DNA from: Zantedeschia hybrid cultivar
Lineage: Eukaryota > Streptophyta > Magnoliopsida > Alismatales > Araceae
Length of the DNA: 64,000 bases
NCBI GenBank assembly: GCA_030544215.1
Contig: JARZZO010000011.1
Location: 41,259,001 to 41,323,000 of the forward strand
Reading direction: 5' to 3'
The notes under the pieces are model-generated. The model did not search any database. It saw only the letters and a program-made list of their open reading frames with translations, and was not told the DNA's origin. Within the stretch, counting starts at the first letter, position 1; the number at the start of each line of letters is the position of its first letter. This document shows positions 32,954 to 45,107 of this stretch, one piece after another. Position numbers and translations under genes: made by a program.

Positions 32954-34506
32954 TGTTGGTATTTCTCGGGTTTCTCTGGATCGCTCACACAGCGGAAAAT
33001 AAAATATTACAGCGATCCGTTCCCGTTTCGAAGAACTAAAAAACAACGATTATCGGATAATCGATTCTCACCGTGTGCGGATTCGAATCCGCAACCGTTC
33101 GGTTCCATCGGTGCGACACCGGAAGCCGCGCAAGTGCCCGGCCTCTAGCGAAGTCCACGCGATCCTCCCCGCGACGGATATCCTCGCGTTCCTCGTTCTT
33201 CACAGGCCACAAAACCTCCGCCGGTCGCCGCAACGATCGCCGCAATGCGCAGACGATTTCCTGTCGAACGGGATTCGGAGAAGCGGCGGAGCAGATCTGG
33301 ATCTGTCTGGACGCCAGAGAGAGAGAGAAATAGAGGAGGGGCGGCTAGGGTTAGCAGCAGCTTGGCCTGCTCAGCCCGTTCGCTATGTTTTATACTAACC
33401 GCGCGATTTTTCATAAAAACCCCCGGTTTGTATAAAACCCACTTATTTATCCACCGCCTTGAGAATCATTTGCGTGTGACCCTCTAGGCCCAAGTACCAG
33501 TCCAGTTAATGGCCCAACAAGCCCAGTGACTCCTCACTGGCTTTATTAATCAATTAATAACCCTTTATTAACTAATTAATCAATCGAATTGATGTCGCAC
33601 ATCGAATTCGACCGGGCCTCCGATCACGTTGGGTGCCAAACAACACCGCGTGAACCCGGAAGGTATTGGGGTTAAGTAACCCACTCTTGGAACCTTTCCG
33701 CCGACAGTTACCGCGTGGATATAATCCTTCATTCGTACAATACTCTCGAGTCAACTCAGGGCATGGCGAGCTGTCAAACCCTAGCCGGTCGACTCACTTG
33801 GATCAGATGCCGCTGATGAATATCGGAAAACTCCTTTCCCGATATTATCGTCCGTCCTGGCCAGGGACTTTCGCGCATCCTTCCTAGAGCATTCTCTCTC
33901 TAAGTACCGAGAGCGAATGATTCCTTATTGGCACACAATTCCCTTCGACGGTATTCCGCTGTACCCAATCCTTGGCGTATTAGAATCCCGTGGCTAGAGA
34001 TTCGTAAACCAAGGTCAAAGCACAGAAGTCCACCGCCAAGGTGTCCTTGGTGTCTCAGGTCCGAGGACCATCCACGCAACTGCGACAATAGAATCAAGCT
34101 GGTTGACAGTGAGGTACAATACCATCCAGCGATTCAGTCGGATCAGTTCAGTGAACTCATTCTCCAATAAGCACCTACAGATTCGCCTTAGTGTCACCAC
34201 ACAAGTGACTTATGAGATCAGTCACCCTCATCATATGAGCAGGAGTAATCTGTACTAGTCTAACCGAATATCCGATGTCCTTCTCGGATATCCTCCGACT
34301 AGGAACAATTAAGAAAGTGTGTGTTTAAGTGATCAGTCTCATTAGTATGATCTCATCATAATCTGATCACTATAGCATATATCCACGGACTTCATTATGA
34401 AACGATAATTAATACGATTTATACATAATGAATGTTATGCCATTTTATTAATAAATGAACGAGATTTACATAGTCAAATTGGCTTGTAGGCCACCTAAAA
34501 CTAACA
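32954..34506 (-). repeat. 5' LTR of copia C2
   Basis: 1553 bp, TATA-like AGTATAAAACA at 33386-33396. About 380 bases (33067-33450) are base-for-base identical to 47307-47690 in the C3 3' LTR. That includes variants absent from the C2 3' LTR, such as CACAGGCCAC and GACGATTTCCTGTC. Confidence 0.94.
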
Positions 34507-37500
34507 CACACACTCTTTTTGAGCACTACACCTGGTGCTACGGATTCTTTTATATCTAGAAGATTTGCTATTGTTCTACATAAGTTTTATCATATATATG
34601 ATGTGGAGTCTTTACCTGTTAGTACCCGTATGGGTGAGGGCAGTACTTCTCAAATCTTACTTGATGCAGATGTGGTGATTCAGAACAGATGCATGCCAGC
34701 CAATCTCTACCTCCTAGATATGAATGACTTTGATGTTATTCTAGGGATAGATTGGCTTGAACATTATTATGCTATGATGGATTGTCGGTCCAGGAAGCTA
34801 GTATTTCATATTCCAAGAGAGAGAGAGAGAGAGTTTTATTTTTAATGCCCTAAACCTGCACTTAATAAGATTGTTGTGTCAGCAATTAAAGCTGAGAAGT
34901 GGTTGATGCGAGGTTGTCGAGGTTATCTCACTAGTGTGGTGACTCATCCAAAGTCAGAGACATCAAGAACTTTTGCTGATATTGAGGTGGTTCGTGAGTT
35001 TTCTATTGTCTTCCCAGATGAGCTCCCATGATTACCTCCTTCTCGGGGGATCGAGTTCACTATTGAACTGATGCCTGGCACATAACCTATCTCTAAGGCG
35101 TCCTATAGGATGACACCGGCTGAATTGATGGAGTTGAAGAAGCAATTGCAAGACTTATTGGCGAAGGGTTTCATTTGTCCGAGTGTGTCTCCATCGGGAG
35201 CCCCAATGTTTTTTGTCAGGAAGAAGGATGGGACCTTGAGGTTATGTGTTGATTGCAGGAAGCTCAACCAAGCTACTGTCAAGAATAAATACCCATTACC
35301 AAGGATAGATGATCTATTTGACCAGCTGCAATCGGCTCAACTTTTCTTTAAGATTGACCTTCAGACAGGCATCGGCTAAAGATCCGGACTGAGGATGTAC
35401 CAAAGATGGCCTTCAGGATGAGATATGGGCACTATGAGTTTTTAGTGATGCCTTTTGGGCTCACTAATGCACTAGCAACCTTTATGGATATGATGAATTG
35501 CGTTTTTAAGCCCTATCTCGATGAGTTTGTTGTTGTGGTAATAGATGATGTGCTAGTATATTCTTCAAGTAAAGAAGCCCATAAGGAACATTTGAGGATA
35601 GTTCTCCAAACTCTTCGAGAGCACCAATTGTTTGCAAAGTTTATTAAATGTGAATTTTGGCCTGACAAGGTCCAATTTTTAAGACATGTGATTTCTAAAG
35701 ATGGTATTGCAGTTGATCCTGAGAAGGTGACGGCTTGACAAGGTCCATACTTGACTGGGAGACTCTAAGAACCCCAACAGAAATCAGAAGCTTTCTTGGT
35801 TTGGCAGATTATTATCGCAAGTTCATTGAGGGATTCTCAAAAATTGCGGCACCAATGACTAAGTTGACAAGAAAAGGGGTTAAGTTTGTATGGACCGATA
35901 CTTGTGAGAGTAGCTTCCAAGAGCTAAAGAGGAAGTTGACATGTGCTCCAATCCTTACATTGCCTAAGGGGACAAGTGTCTATGTAGTTTATACTGATGC
36001 ATCTCGGCAAGGACTTGGGTGCGTGTTGATGCAGAATGGAAAGGTCATAGCCTATGCTTCCCGACAGTTAAAAGAGAATGAGTTGAACTACCCCACGCAT
36101 GATTTGGAACTTGCAGTGGTAGTCCATGCTCTGAAGATCTGGCAACATTACTTATATGGATAATCTTTTGAAGTCTTTACAGATCACCAAAGTTTGAAGT
36201 ACTTTTTTCCTCAGAAGGAACTAAAAATCTAAGGCAGAGAAGATGGTTAGAGAGTTCCTTAAAGATTATGAGTTCTCCCTTCAGTATCATCCAGGTAAAG
36301 CAAATGTGGTGGCAGATGCCCTTAGTAGGAAGAAATTGATATCAGTACATATGAGAAGGATGTGGAGGAATCTGGCAGAGGTGGCAAGATTTGATCCAAG
36401 AATGATGCAAGGCAGGTCCAACATATTTTTGGGTCAATTAGTCATCCATTCATCTCTTGTGGATCGAATTATGGCAGTATAGAAAAATGATCAGCAAATA
36501 CAAGATTTGATTGGGAAGCTAAATGTCACTCAAAGAGCTGATGGGGCAGTGATTTTCAAGGGCAAAATGATAGTTTCAACTATGATGAAGCATGAAGTGC
36601 TAGACGAGGCTCACAGATCTAAGTACACTATTCATCCTGGTGGTACCAAGATGCACCAAGATTTAAAGAGAAGTTTCTAGTGGGTTGGCATGAAGAGGGA
36701 TGTAACAGAATTTGTCTCCAGATGTCTCACATGCCTGCAAGTTAAGGCTGAGCATCAAAAGCCAACAGGTTATTTGCAGCCTCTGGAGATCCCACAGTGG
36801 AAGTGGGGGGAATTGACCATGGACTTTGTTGTAGGTATGCCGCGAACTAGAAGGAAGCATGATGCTATTTGGTAGTGCTTGATCTACTTACTAAATTAGC
36901 TCATTTTCTACCGATTACACAGTCCCAACCTGTAGAGAGCTTGGCACAGTTATACATTGATGAGATTGTAAAGCTCCATGGAATTCCCAAGACCATTGTA
37001 TCTGATAGGGATTCGACATTCACATCATGAGTTTGGAAGAGTATGCAATCAGCTTTGGAAACTCAATTGAAATTTAGTTCAGCATTTCATCCTCAAACGG
37101 ATGGTTAGTTAGAACGGACCATTCAAACATTGGAGGATATGCTTAGAGCATGAAGTCTTGATTGGAAGGACAATTGGGATCGGCACTTGGCTTTGGTGGA
37201 ATTTGTCTACAATAATAGTTACCATTCCAGTATAGGTATACCTCCATTTGAGGCACTATATGGTCGACCTTGTAGATCCACACTATGTTGGCATGACGAT
37301 AGTGATGATAGATTGGTGGGGACAGAAGCAATTCAGGATTGCACTGAGAAGATCAAGACCATTAGGCAGCAGTTATTAGTAGCTCAGAATTGACAAATGC
37401 AATATGCTAATAATCGGAGGAGAGATCTAGAGTTTGCAGAGGGTGATCATGTATTCTTAAAAGTCTCTCCTACTGGAGGTGTGATTCGGTTTGGTAAACC

Positions 37501-37855
37501 AAGGTGAACCACGTTACATAGGGCCATTTTATATTTTGGCTCGGGTGGGCAGAGTAGCTTACCAGTTAGCGTTGCCACCTGAGTTTGCTGGAGTTCATGA
37601 TGTTTTTCATGTATCAATGTTGAGAAAGTATGTGTATGACCTAGCTCATGTTATTGATCACACTGCTTTGGAAATTAAAACAGATTGGATATTTGAAGAG
37701 GAACCTATTCGTATTCTAGATCGAAAGGTGCAAGAATTAAGGTCAAAGAGTATTCCTATGGTCAAAGTGCTATGGCGTCATCACTCAATAGAAGAAGCTA
37801 CCTAGGAATTGGAGGAGAAGATGCAGGTAAAGTATCTAGAACTATTCAAGTGAGA
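34507..37855 (+). pseudogene. Chromovirus (Tekay/Del-like) Ty3/gypsy pol, 5'-truncated and broken
   Basis: It starts abruptly in the protease (ATDSFISRRFA near 34535, then NDFDVILGIDWL near 34730). RT runs from about 35030 (GFICPSVSPSGAPMFFVRKKDG, LRLCVDCRKLN, YPLPRIDDLF, MPFGLTNALATF). The catalytic box reads VIDDVL near 35540. RNase H is at about 35980-36330 (YTDASRQGLG, ADALSRK). The integrase zinc region is near 36630-36760 (HPGGTKMHQDL, CLTCLQVKAEH) and its core at about 36810-37250. A C-terminal chromodomain-like part follows (37490-37840: FHVSMLRKYV, RILDRKVQELRSK, VKVLWRHHSIEEAT). Stops or shifts occur near 35030, 35378, 35736, 36162, 36230, 36481, 36680, 36874, 37027, 37110, 37393 and 37803. 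Chromodomains in this lineage bind modified histones and steer integration. No gag is present. Confidence 0.92.
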
Positions 37856-37885
37856 ATATTTCAATTTTGAGGACAAAATTATTTT

Positions 37886-37900
37886 AAGGAGGAGAGAATA
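37886..37900 (+). other. Polypurine tract of the chromovirus
   Basis: AAGGAGGAGAGAATA directly before the LTR start TGTAACA, preceded by GAGGACAAAATT as is typical of this lineage. Confidence 0.8.
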
Positions 37901-38243
37901 TGTAACATTTGATTATTAGCATGTAATTAGCATAATCATGTTATTAATTAATTTTGAGCTAACACCATTATGTATGTTAAGATATGCACAAATATTAAAG
38001 TTAGTTGGTTAAATCCCATAGAATATTAGATATGATCAATTGTGATAGAAAATTTAGTGTAAAAACATAATCGAATTTAGATTAGAATGATAAATTAGAG
38101 ATTAAAAGTAAGTATGCAATTATTAAAAGTAGGATGATCATTTGATGAATAATTAATTTATATAGTAGAAAATAAATAAAATCTGTAGTTAGAAATTTGT
38201 CTTTTATTAATTAGTGTCTATCCTAGAAATATTAGTATTTTAT

Positions 38244-38365
38244 TAGTTAGTGGGATGGTCAAAGTTAGTATTAACCTTGGTAAAAGTTAGTGGGATGGTA
38301 AAGTTAGTTTAACCTTGGTTAAAGTTAGTGGGATGGTTAAGTTAGTGTAACTTGGATGGTTAGAA
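38244..38365. repeat. About 40-bp tandem repeat x 3 in chromovirus LTR
   Basis: TTAGTGGGATGGT recurs at about 38246, 38288 and 38326, followed each time by AAAGTTAGT or TTAAGTTAGT and AACCTTGG. Confidence 0.85.
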
Positions 38366-38813
38366 ATAATTTATTTTTAACTCATCTAACTAACCATGGT
38401 AAACCCTTCCTATTTAAAGGACACTAACTTGGGTTTTGGCCTTGGTTTGCCATTTTCTTTGGAGCAAAATGTGGGGAGCAGCAAGGGAAGGATTTGGAAG
38501 GCCATCCTTGAGGGTTCTTGGTGTTATTGAAGAAGGTAGGTAGCATGGGTGCTAGTTTCATAAGAGTTTAGCTTAGTTACTCATTAGCAATAAATGAATT
38601 TTTAATTTTCTTTGATATATTCAAATTATATGTTCCTGTGAAGTTCTTAGGTGTGAAATAGTTGAATGATGAAGGGATTTAAATTTTTAAAAGCTTAGAA
38701 TGGATTAAGTACAGTAGAAGTTAAATTTCTGCAACCTAGATTTTTCTATAATTCTTATGACAGTAGGGTAACCTGCGAATTTTTATGATTTTATTTTGTA
38801 TAGAAAACTTAAG

Positions 38814-39280
38814 AAATTTTTATGACATAACTATTACATGATTGCGCATCTCCTGAAAAATCTGCATAAACTTTCATATTCATATGATTATGCTTCCAGG
38901 TCAGGTAACATGATATAATTTGTACATACAGTTTTCGAACTTCATCTGATAGTATGTTAGAAAGTGAATTTTAGTAATTTATATATGTCACAAAATAATC
39001 TTAAATTTTTATGACATAATACTCATACTATTTATACATCTTTAAAAAGAGTTTCATGAATTGTTATATTCATATGATGATACTTCCATGTCGAGTAACA
39101 GGGTATAATTTGTAGATATAGTTTTCGAACTTTATTTGATAGCATGTTAGAATGTGAATTTTAGTAATTTATGTATGTCACAAAATAATCTGAAATTTTT
39201 ATGACATAATACTCATACTATAATACATCTTCAAAAAAAGTTTCATGAATTGTTATATTCATATGATAATGATTCCTGGT
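38814..39280. repeat. About 190-bp tandem repeat x 2.5 in chromovirus LTR
   Basis: AAATTTTTATGACATAA starts at about 38814, 39003 and 39193. The units share CATATTCATATGAT, GTAACA.GGTATAATTTG, GTTTTCGAACTT and GTGAATTTTAGTAATTTAT. Confidence 0.88.
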
Positions 39281-40375
39281 GTGTGTAGCAGGGTTCATAT
39301 TCCACTCTAATATTTCTGTAACTCAGGGACAGTACCCTGATGTTTGATTTTCTGCCTGCCGATCAGATATAGTCGCTATATGAGAATAGTTTTGGAGAAA
39401 TAGTGGTAACATCCCCACCAGGACCCATTTATTATGGGGTTGCGTACTACACCTAGAAAGGTGGGACCCACCTCTAGAACCCATTAGCTCTGTTACCCGT
39501 AGGCCACAGGTAGAAATCGTTTGTTCAGGAGGGGTGACGACCCTCGGGGTAGCACTATACCCATGATTTAGCTCTGTACGTGCCTAGGAGCTCAATTTTT
39601 GTATTCTATTTTTGGCTCATAGTGGCAGTTGGATGTGTGTCTGGGCACCTCTATAATAATTGCCCTATGGTCTGAAAAATTATATCTTGCAATCTATGTC
39701 ATTTCAATAAATCAACTTAATAATCTTAAGTTCTGCATTTTGTTATGTATTTTGGCCCTATTCATATATTGATAAGCTTGTGTAGCTTTGTTTAGAGTTG
39801 ACGTTTTATTATAGATCTTGCATTTCAATTTTCTTATTGGCATATAATTCTGATGCACACATGTATTATGTAGTAGTTTTATTTTCCGTTATATTTAATG
39901 TTCTTATGCAATGTACATATTTTGCTTCAATTATTTTGGTAGCAAATTCCTATGAAGGCAGCTCATCTACCTACTGAGTTGCCATTTCTTTGGAACTCAC
40001 GTCTTTTTTTTAGGTGATTAGACAGAGGGAGCAACATAGTAAGATTGGAGTGCGGCCACTTAGGGTTTGCATAGATATCTTTTTTTTGGGCGAGCCTAGA
40101 GGACTAAATCATTTATGTTTTTTTTTAGTCGAAATGTACAATGTAGATCCTGGCATGTAAGAATGACAATCTACTATGCAGCGCTTTGGTATAATGTTGT
40201 GAATAGTGGAACTTCCTTAGTATTAAAATTTCTCTTACAAATTTTTATATTGTGCTTCCATTTGAAACATAGTATTCTCTTAATTATTTGTTCTGAGGGG
40301 TCTTTTCTCCCTGTTGCGCTTTGGCCATTCTTGTAATTATCCGTATATTATGGATGACCGCGCCGGGGCGTGACA

Positions 40376-41291
40376 ACTTTGGCGGATGGCCATATCTTCC
40401 TTGTTGGCTTCGACTCTACGAGGATCTTAGTCCCTTGTTTCCTTGCAGTCTATCATTAAAATGCTAATGTTCATTGATTATTTTGTTGATGTGCGGTCTT
40501 GCAGCTGCAAGGAACTTGGAGAAAGTAGGATTGAAGACACAAGAGGCTAATAACTTTGGGCATATAGACTTTGAGTTCTTCTTTAAACAAAATAATAAGG
40601 CAGCTATATTCTCCAAGTTATTCAATTAGCCAATAAATTCATCCTATTTGCATTTAGATTAGGAATTTATTTTTAATTTTTAAACGAGCATGCATACCAT
40701 GAGCATCATTCACAAGAAAAATCCATTTCAAATCTGCTCTAGGGGCAATGGCCATGATTTGTTAGTCTATCTACTCCATTGACGATCCACGATTTTGGCG
40801 AGTGTTCGCTTGTTAGTTCTTTGAATTGCAAGACCCTGTCCTTTCTTAATTCTTGTGCTTGAGATTCTCTCACTTGGAGGTCATGTGATGTGCCAAGCCA
40901 CCGTGCGCCCATTGTGTTGACACTTAAAGTAATTTCAAGTAACACCCCTTCATCCTCCCTGCTTGAGATCCCCTTGGGCCAGATCGCTATGCATCCTAGT
41001 GTGCCAAGGGTTCGCGGTTCCAGTACCCAAGGGTCCTACGGATTGTGATTCTCCGGTATGGATTTTTCTCTACCTATTCACCCTTGCAATACAAATAGCT
41101 AGTTTTCATGCATTCATCACATTCACATATCATCCATGGGCGTAGCTCATCCCTCTCCAGGCTGTCTAAAAATTAGATTATGTTTTCGGGACGCCCATTT
41201 ATCATTCCACTTTATTCCACTGCAAAACGGACGTCCCGGAGAAACACCCGATTTTGGACACCCTTTGGTCATAAAACCCGTATCACCACCA
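40376..41291. other. No gene recognised between chromovirus and MULE
   Basis: AT-rich sequence without an identifiable domain. A short inverted pair, CGGGACG (about 41190) and CGTCCCG (about 41235), brackets 40 bases. Confidence 0.5.
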
Positions 41292-43300
41292 TAATTCGTA
41301 TGGGAATTTGACCTGCAGTCCAAAAGGGAACACCCAGTTTTATTCCCGGTCCTCATCCCACATTTCATTACAGCCGGTCCTCCTGTTTGTCATTTTTTAA
41401 TTTCCAGTCCAAGACACACCTTTCCGTTAACGGACGTCCATGTTAGAAGTCTTAAATGACAAGATTACCCTATAGCTTGTTCGGCTCTGAGTTGGCTGCT
41501 GGCACACAATAGTTGATGTTAACTACTGTCATTTTGGGCTATTTAGGAGACCTAAAATCCCCAAAACGCCCAGTGCTTGTTGCCTGCCTGTGAACTTCGA
41601 GAAGCCTCTTCCCTCGAGTCACCCATCCCTCCCTCAAACTCTTGCCGTGCAAAAACATGAGTCTGGAAATGGTTATTAAAAATATAAGTTGTCTCTTGCA
41701 CAGGTCAGAGACCTTGCTTCCTCTATAATCATGATTATGCCATTGGATAATTAATCCCAGGAAACTACACTTACAGCATTAACAGTAGTGCACAATGACT
41801 GAAATGAGTTAAAGAAGGACAAAAAGAAGTGAGTTAAAGATGATCCTCACTGAAATGAACTATAAACAGTGAATAGTTCACGACTATGTCGCTCTGCTAA
41901 CTACACCCACATTAGTTATTGCTCATTCATACATAACTTTAATTTTGTCTACATAACTCTCTAGAACCCTTTTCTAGCATCCACAAGAGCATCCACGAGC
42001 ACTCTATCAAATGCTTCCTATAAAGCAATAAAAAACAAGTAAAGACCTTTTATCTTCCATCAAATGTTTTAAGAAATAGACTAGGTAGAAAAGTCACCCT
42101 GATAGCCGACCTGTTTAGCATAAACCCCAATTGATTCTTGGGAAAATTTTAAAATTGACCACTGTAAGATGCAAATATCTGAGTTGCCACTGTTACACGC
42201 ATTATACCTCATGCCCTATTATCGCAACTGCCACTGCTATTACTCTATTCCCTTATCCCTAATTGATTCTTAGGAAGTTTCTCATATCGACCACTATAGG
42301 TGAAAACAGGTGAGTAGCCATTGTTACATGCATAATACCCATATACTCTCCATATCAGATAACACTAACGCAACTGCCATCATTGTTACCTCTATTCTCT
42401 TAACCAAACTGGACATGGTTAACTCTTAAACAAGTTATAAAAAGACAGTTATGCCCTTAGTTAAATACCAGATTTAGAGTATGCTCTGCAATCCCCCATT
42501 CCTCTCGGTCATCTAAGGACATCAGCAATGTCCTCTCTCTGACAAGAAGCAATTCCTGTATCATCAAGTAGAGGCTACTGTTCCCACTTGTCCGAATGAG
42601 CTGCTGAAGGAGTTTCACTGCATTTTACAATGGGAACAAAAGAATGTAAAAGGCAAATAGGTAACTAGTCATATCCTTGTCTTTCCATTAGTTAGTTGTT
42701 ATATTCTAACCATTGGATCTCCACCTCTTCTGATGCTGGTGAACAAATATTAACCTCTGGCAATTTCGATAGTATTAATGGTGGCAAATTTGATATTTGC
42801 ATCTAACAATGGTTAATATGAATGTTTCCCTTGTTTCTTCAGCACCATTCCCATTTGCGTTAATCTTCTATTTATCACTTCTTTGTAAGTCAGCAGTACA
42901 ACACATTACCCTATTGTCACCAGTATTGGAAGAAGAGCTCAGGAATAATCTTGGGTTAGTATATGTAGGTGTTGTTTGCTTGTATGAACACCACCATTAA
43001 ACTGAAGCAGGGACCTAAAAAGAAACTCTAAAGACTTTCCTTACACAACAGCTGTATTTTGCTTCTGCTCAGTCAGTGTCTTTTTTGCCTTAGAAATTTG
43101 ATTAAAACTTTGTCAATCAAGACACACCCATCCACTCTGTATGCTTGGGGAATTCGCATGATTTGCACCCAACTCGCACAAATGAGCAGAGGTCACACTA
43201 GTGCATCACACACATTAAAAAATCTGTTTAAAATGCATCAGACATATTAAACACACACATCATCCTGCTAAAATTAAAATCATACTTAATAATTGTCCAA

Positions 43301-43379
43301 AATTTGTCATAAGTTTCCAAACATACTAAAGCCTACGTAGTATCTGATAACATCACAAAATTTGTCATAAGTTTCCAAT
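43301..43379. repeat. Direct repeat, 22 bp, 58-bp period
   Basis: AAAATTTGTCATAAGTTTCCAA (both copies carry AATTTGTCATAAGTTTCCAA) occurs at about 43300 and 43358, immediately beside the LINE poly(A) end. It might mark a small insertion of the 36 bases between. Confidence 0.75.
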
Positions 43380-43412
43380 CGAGCATGCCAGATGTCTTGT
43401 TTTCTCTGATTC

Positions 43413-44310
43413 TTTTTTTTTTTTTACCAGTAAAAGAGCTATTCATTGATTGGAAAACTAATGTAGACGTTCTGCCTGCTAAGGCAGAGAGGATACAAGA
43501 AGGGATCATAGGAGATTCCCAACAATTAACAAGCAGATCTAGCAAGCGAGCGACCATATTGGCCGATCTGGGTGCATAATTCAGAGTAATGTTCTGGTTC
43601 ATAAGCAGATGCTGGCAGGTCTGGATGATATTGAACACCTTCCAAGGAAGGTCCTTGAGGGATGCATTGATGATAATTAAGGCATCACCTTCAACCATCA
43701 CTCTGTTCTGGAACTGGTTTGCCATCATAAGAGCTTCGACAAGTGCCACAGCTTCCGCATAGCATGGATCGGCAAGGTGGCTAATAAGAGTCCTGCTCCG
43801 AACATGTCTACCCAGGTGGTCTCTAGCAATAATACCACTGGCCCCTTCCTCCCCGGATGGGGTGGGGGGACCAAGGAATGCTGGAGGTTGGGGGTTTCTT
43901 TGTAGCACCAGCTGGAGCATTACAGGAGCACCAGAAATCAAAGCCCACCATGGCTTGTCTCAGGATTACCAAAGGATTGGCGTTCCTCCCTTCTAGGGCT
44001 TTCTTACATCTGGATTTCCAGAGCTGCCACATGATAGAAAAGCACAGCCCCAAGGTGATCTTGTCCTGCGAATTTGGAGATATAGGAGGGCTAGCCCATT
44101 CAATGATCCTATCAATTAATGTCTTATTGTCCATATCTGAGTGATAATTCAGAGGGGATGCGTTCCATACAAAACGAGCAATGTGACAGTGGAAAAACAT
44201 GCGATTCTGGTGCCTGCACACAAACTTGGCAGGTGTTGTCTATTCTTGGAGTTGTTTTAGACAAAATATCCGAGACAGGAATTGCCGAAACTGCATACCT
44301 CCCAGCAAGT
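43413..44310 (-). pseudogene. 5'-truncated L1-type LINE tail: zf-RVT and RNase H-like domain
   Basis: On the - strand a zinc-binding reverse-transcriptase-associated segment (NTCQVCVQAPES, near 44250-44200) is followed by a linker and an RNase H-like domain at about 43830-43540. Its motifs are GIIARDHLGRHV, CYAEAVALVEALMMANQ, MVEGDALIIINA and YAPRSANMVARLL. These are usual in the C-terminus of plant L1 elements. Frames change between the two parts, so it is not functional. The 3' end reads GCTCTTTTACTGGT followed by A13 (43413-43429 on the + strand as T), as plant LINE ends do. The upstream limit near 44310 is approximate, and I could not find a target duplication. It is nested within the MULE. 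Confidence 0.75.
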
Positions 44311-44340
44311 CAAGAGGAAGCCGAAAGAGAGCGACAAGGG

Positions 44341-44765
44341 CACACCTCTCAGCAGGTCCTTCACGGCCTCACCGCCGCGCAGACCGGCAGGTCCTCCTCG
44401 CCGCCGCCGCAGCCGTGCCTCCCACCTCACGTCGTCGTTGCAACCGCCGACCCTAACATCAAGAGGAAGCCGCAAGGTCCTTCATGGCCTCGCTACTGCG
44501 CAGATCGGTAGGTCCTCATCGCCGCCGCCGCAGCCGCGCCTCCCACCTCACGTCGTCGTTGCAACCGCCGGCCTTAACATCAAGGTCCTTCACGGCCTCG
44601 CTACCGCGCAGATCGGCAGGTCGCCGTCGCAAGCTCCTTCACGGCCTCGCTACCGCGCAGATCGGTAGGTCGCCGTCGCAAGCTCCTTCACGGCCTCACT
44701 ATCGCGCAGATCGGCAGGTCGCCGTCGCAAGCTCCTTCACGGCCTCGCTATCGCGCAGATCGCCG
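44341..44765. repeat. GC-rich minisatellite with two unit lengths
   Basis: CCTTCACGGCCTC recurs at 44358, 44479 (CCTTCATGG), 44587, 44636, 44685 and 44734. The last four are exactly 49 bases apart (unit with GCGCAGATCGG and AGGTCGCCGTCGCAAG). The first two are 121 and 108 bases long because they carry an extra block with GCCGCCGCCGCAGCC and CACCTCACGTCGTCG. Long frames here are periodic translations, not evidence of a gene. Confidence 0.88.
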
Positions 44766-45107
44766 CCGCCCCCGCCGCCCTACCGTCGTCACCGAGTTAG
44801 GAGGGGAGATTGGGGGCGAGGGGGTAACAGGAGGGGTGAGGGGAGTGACGGGTTGGGGGAAACGGGCGTCACGAGTGGGATTGGAGGGTGTTTTGGGGTT
44901 TCGTTTTTTCAAAACAGTCTTAGCAAACGGAATGGATTTAAAGTTAAACGAATGTTAATCAGTGGACCTAATGTGATATTTTTTAGTAAAAGGACCAAAA
45001 ATTATAGGTGACTTACTTTTTGGACTGCAGATTCAAAATCCCTAATTCGTAACACTTCCCCACCTAATTCAACCCATTAGATAACCAAGCCCATTAACAA
45101 ATCACCC

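Larger units (their letters stand above)
25183..34506 (-). mobile_element. Ty1/copia element C2, complete, best preserved copy
   Basis: 9.3 kb, LTRs at 25183-26720 and 32954-34506, same layout as C1. The flanking pentamers are CACAA (25178-25182) and CACAC (34507-34511), a near match only. The left flank is the LTR candidate at 24003; the right flank starts abruptly inside a chromovirus protease. Either one duplicate base mutated and C2 inserted at an existing rearrangement junction, or the two ends come from different insertions joined by recombination. Confidence 0.9.
37901..40375 (+). mobile_element. 3' LTR of the chromovirus
   Basis: Begins TGTAACATTT and ends GGGGCGTGACA, 2475 bp, as expected of Tekay-like LTRs. 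It contains two tandem arrays (38244-38365 and 38814-39280). The next five bases are ACTTT; the partner duplication is lost with the 5' half of the element. No gene inside. Confidence 0.85.
41301..45042. mobile_element. Non-autonomous Mutator-like element, 9-bp TSD TAATTCGTA
   Basis: The perfect 9-bp duplication TAATTCGTA lies at 41292-41300 and 45043-45051, the length typical of MULEs. The ends are inverted repeats: GGGAATTTGACCTGCAGTCC at 41302 and, on the opposite strand from 45042, GGGATTTTGAATCTGCAGTCC, after which both ends have AAAA and a similar GGTCCT phrase. No transposase was found in the 3.7 kb. The interior holds a truncated LINE (43413-44310) and a GC-rich minisatellite. 41400-43300 has no recognisable gene. 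The other strand could equally be called sense. Confidence 0.75.

Noticed and set aside
44119..45011. Arg/Pro/Ser-rich frames in the GC-rich part of the MULE
   Set aside because: They are periodic translation of the 49-bp minisatellite in all frames, with no domain.
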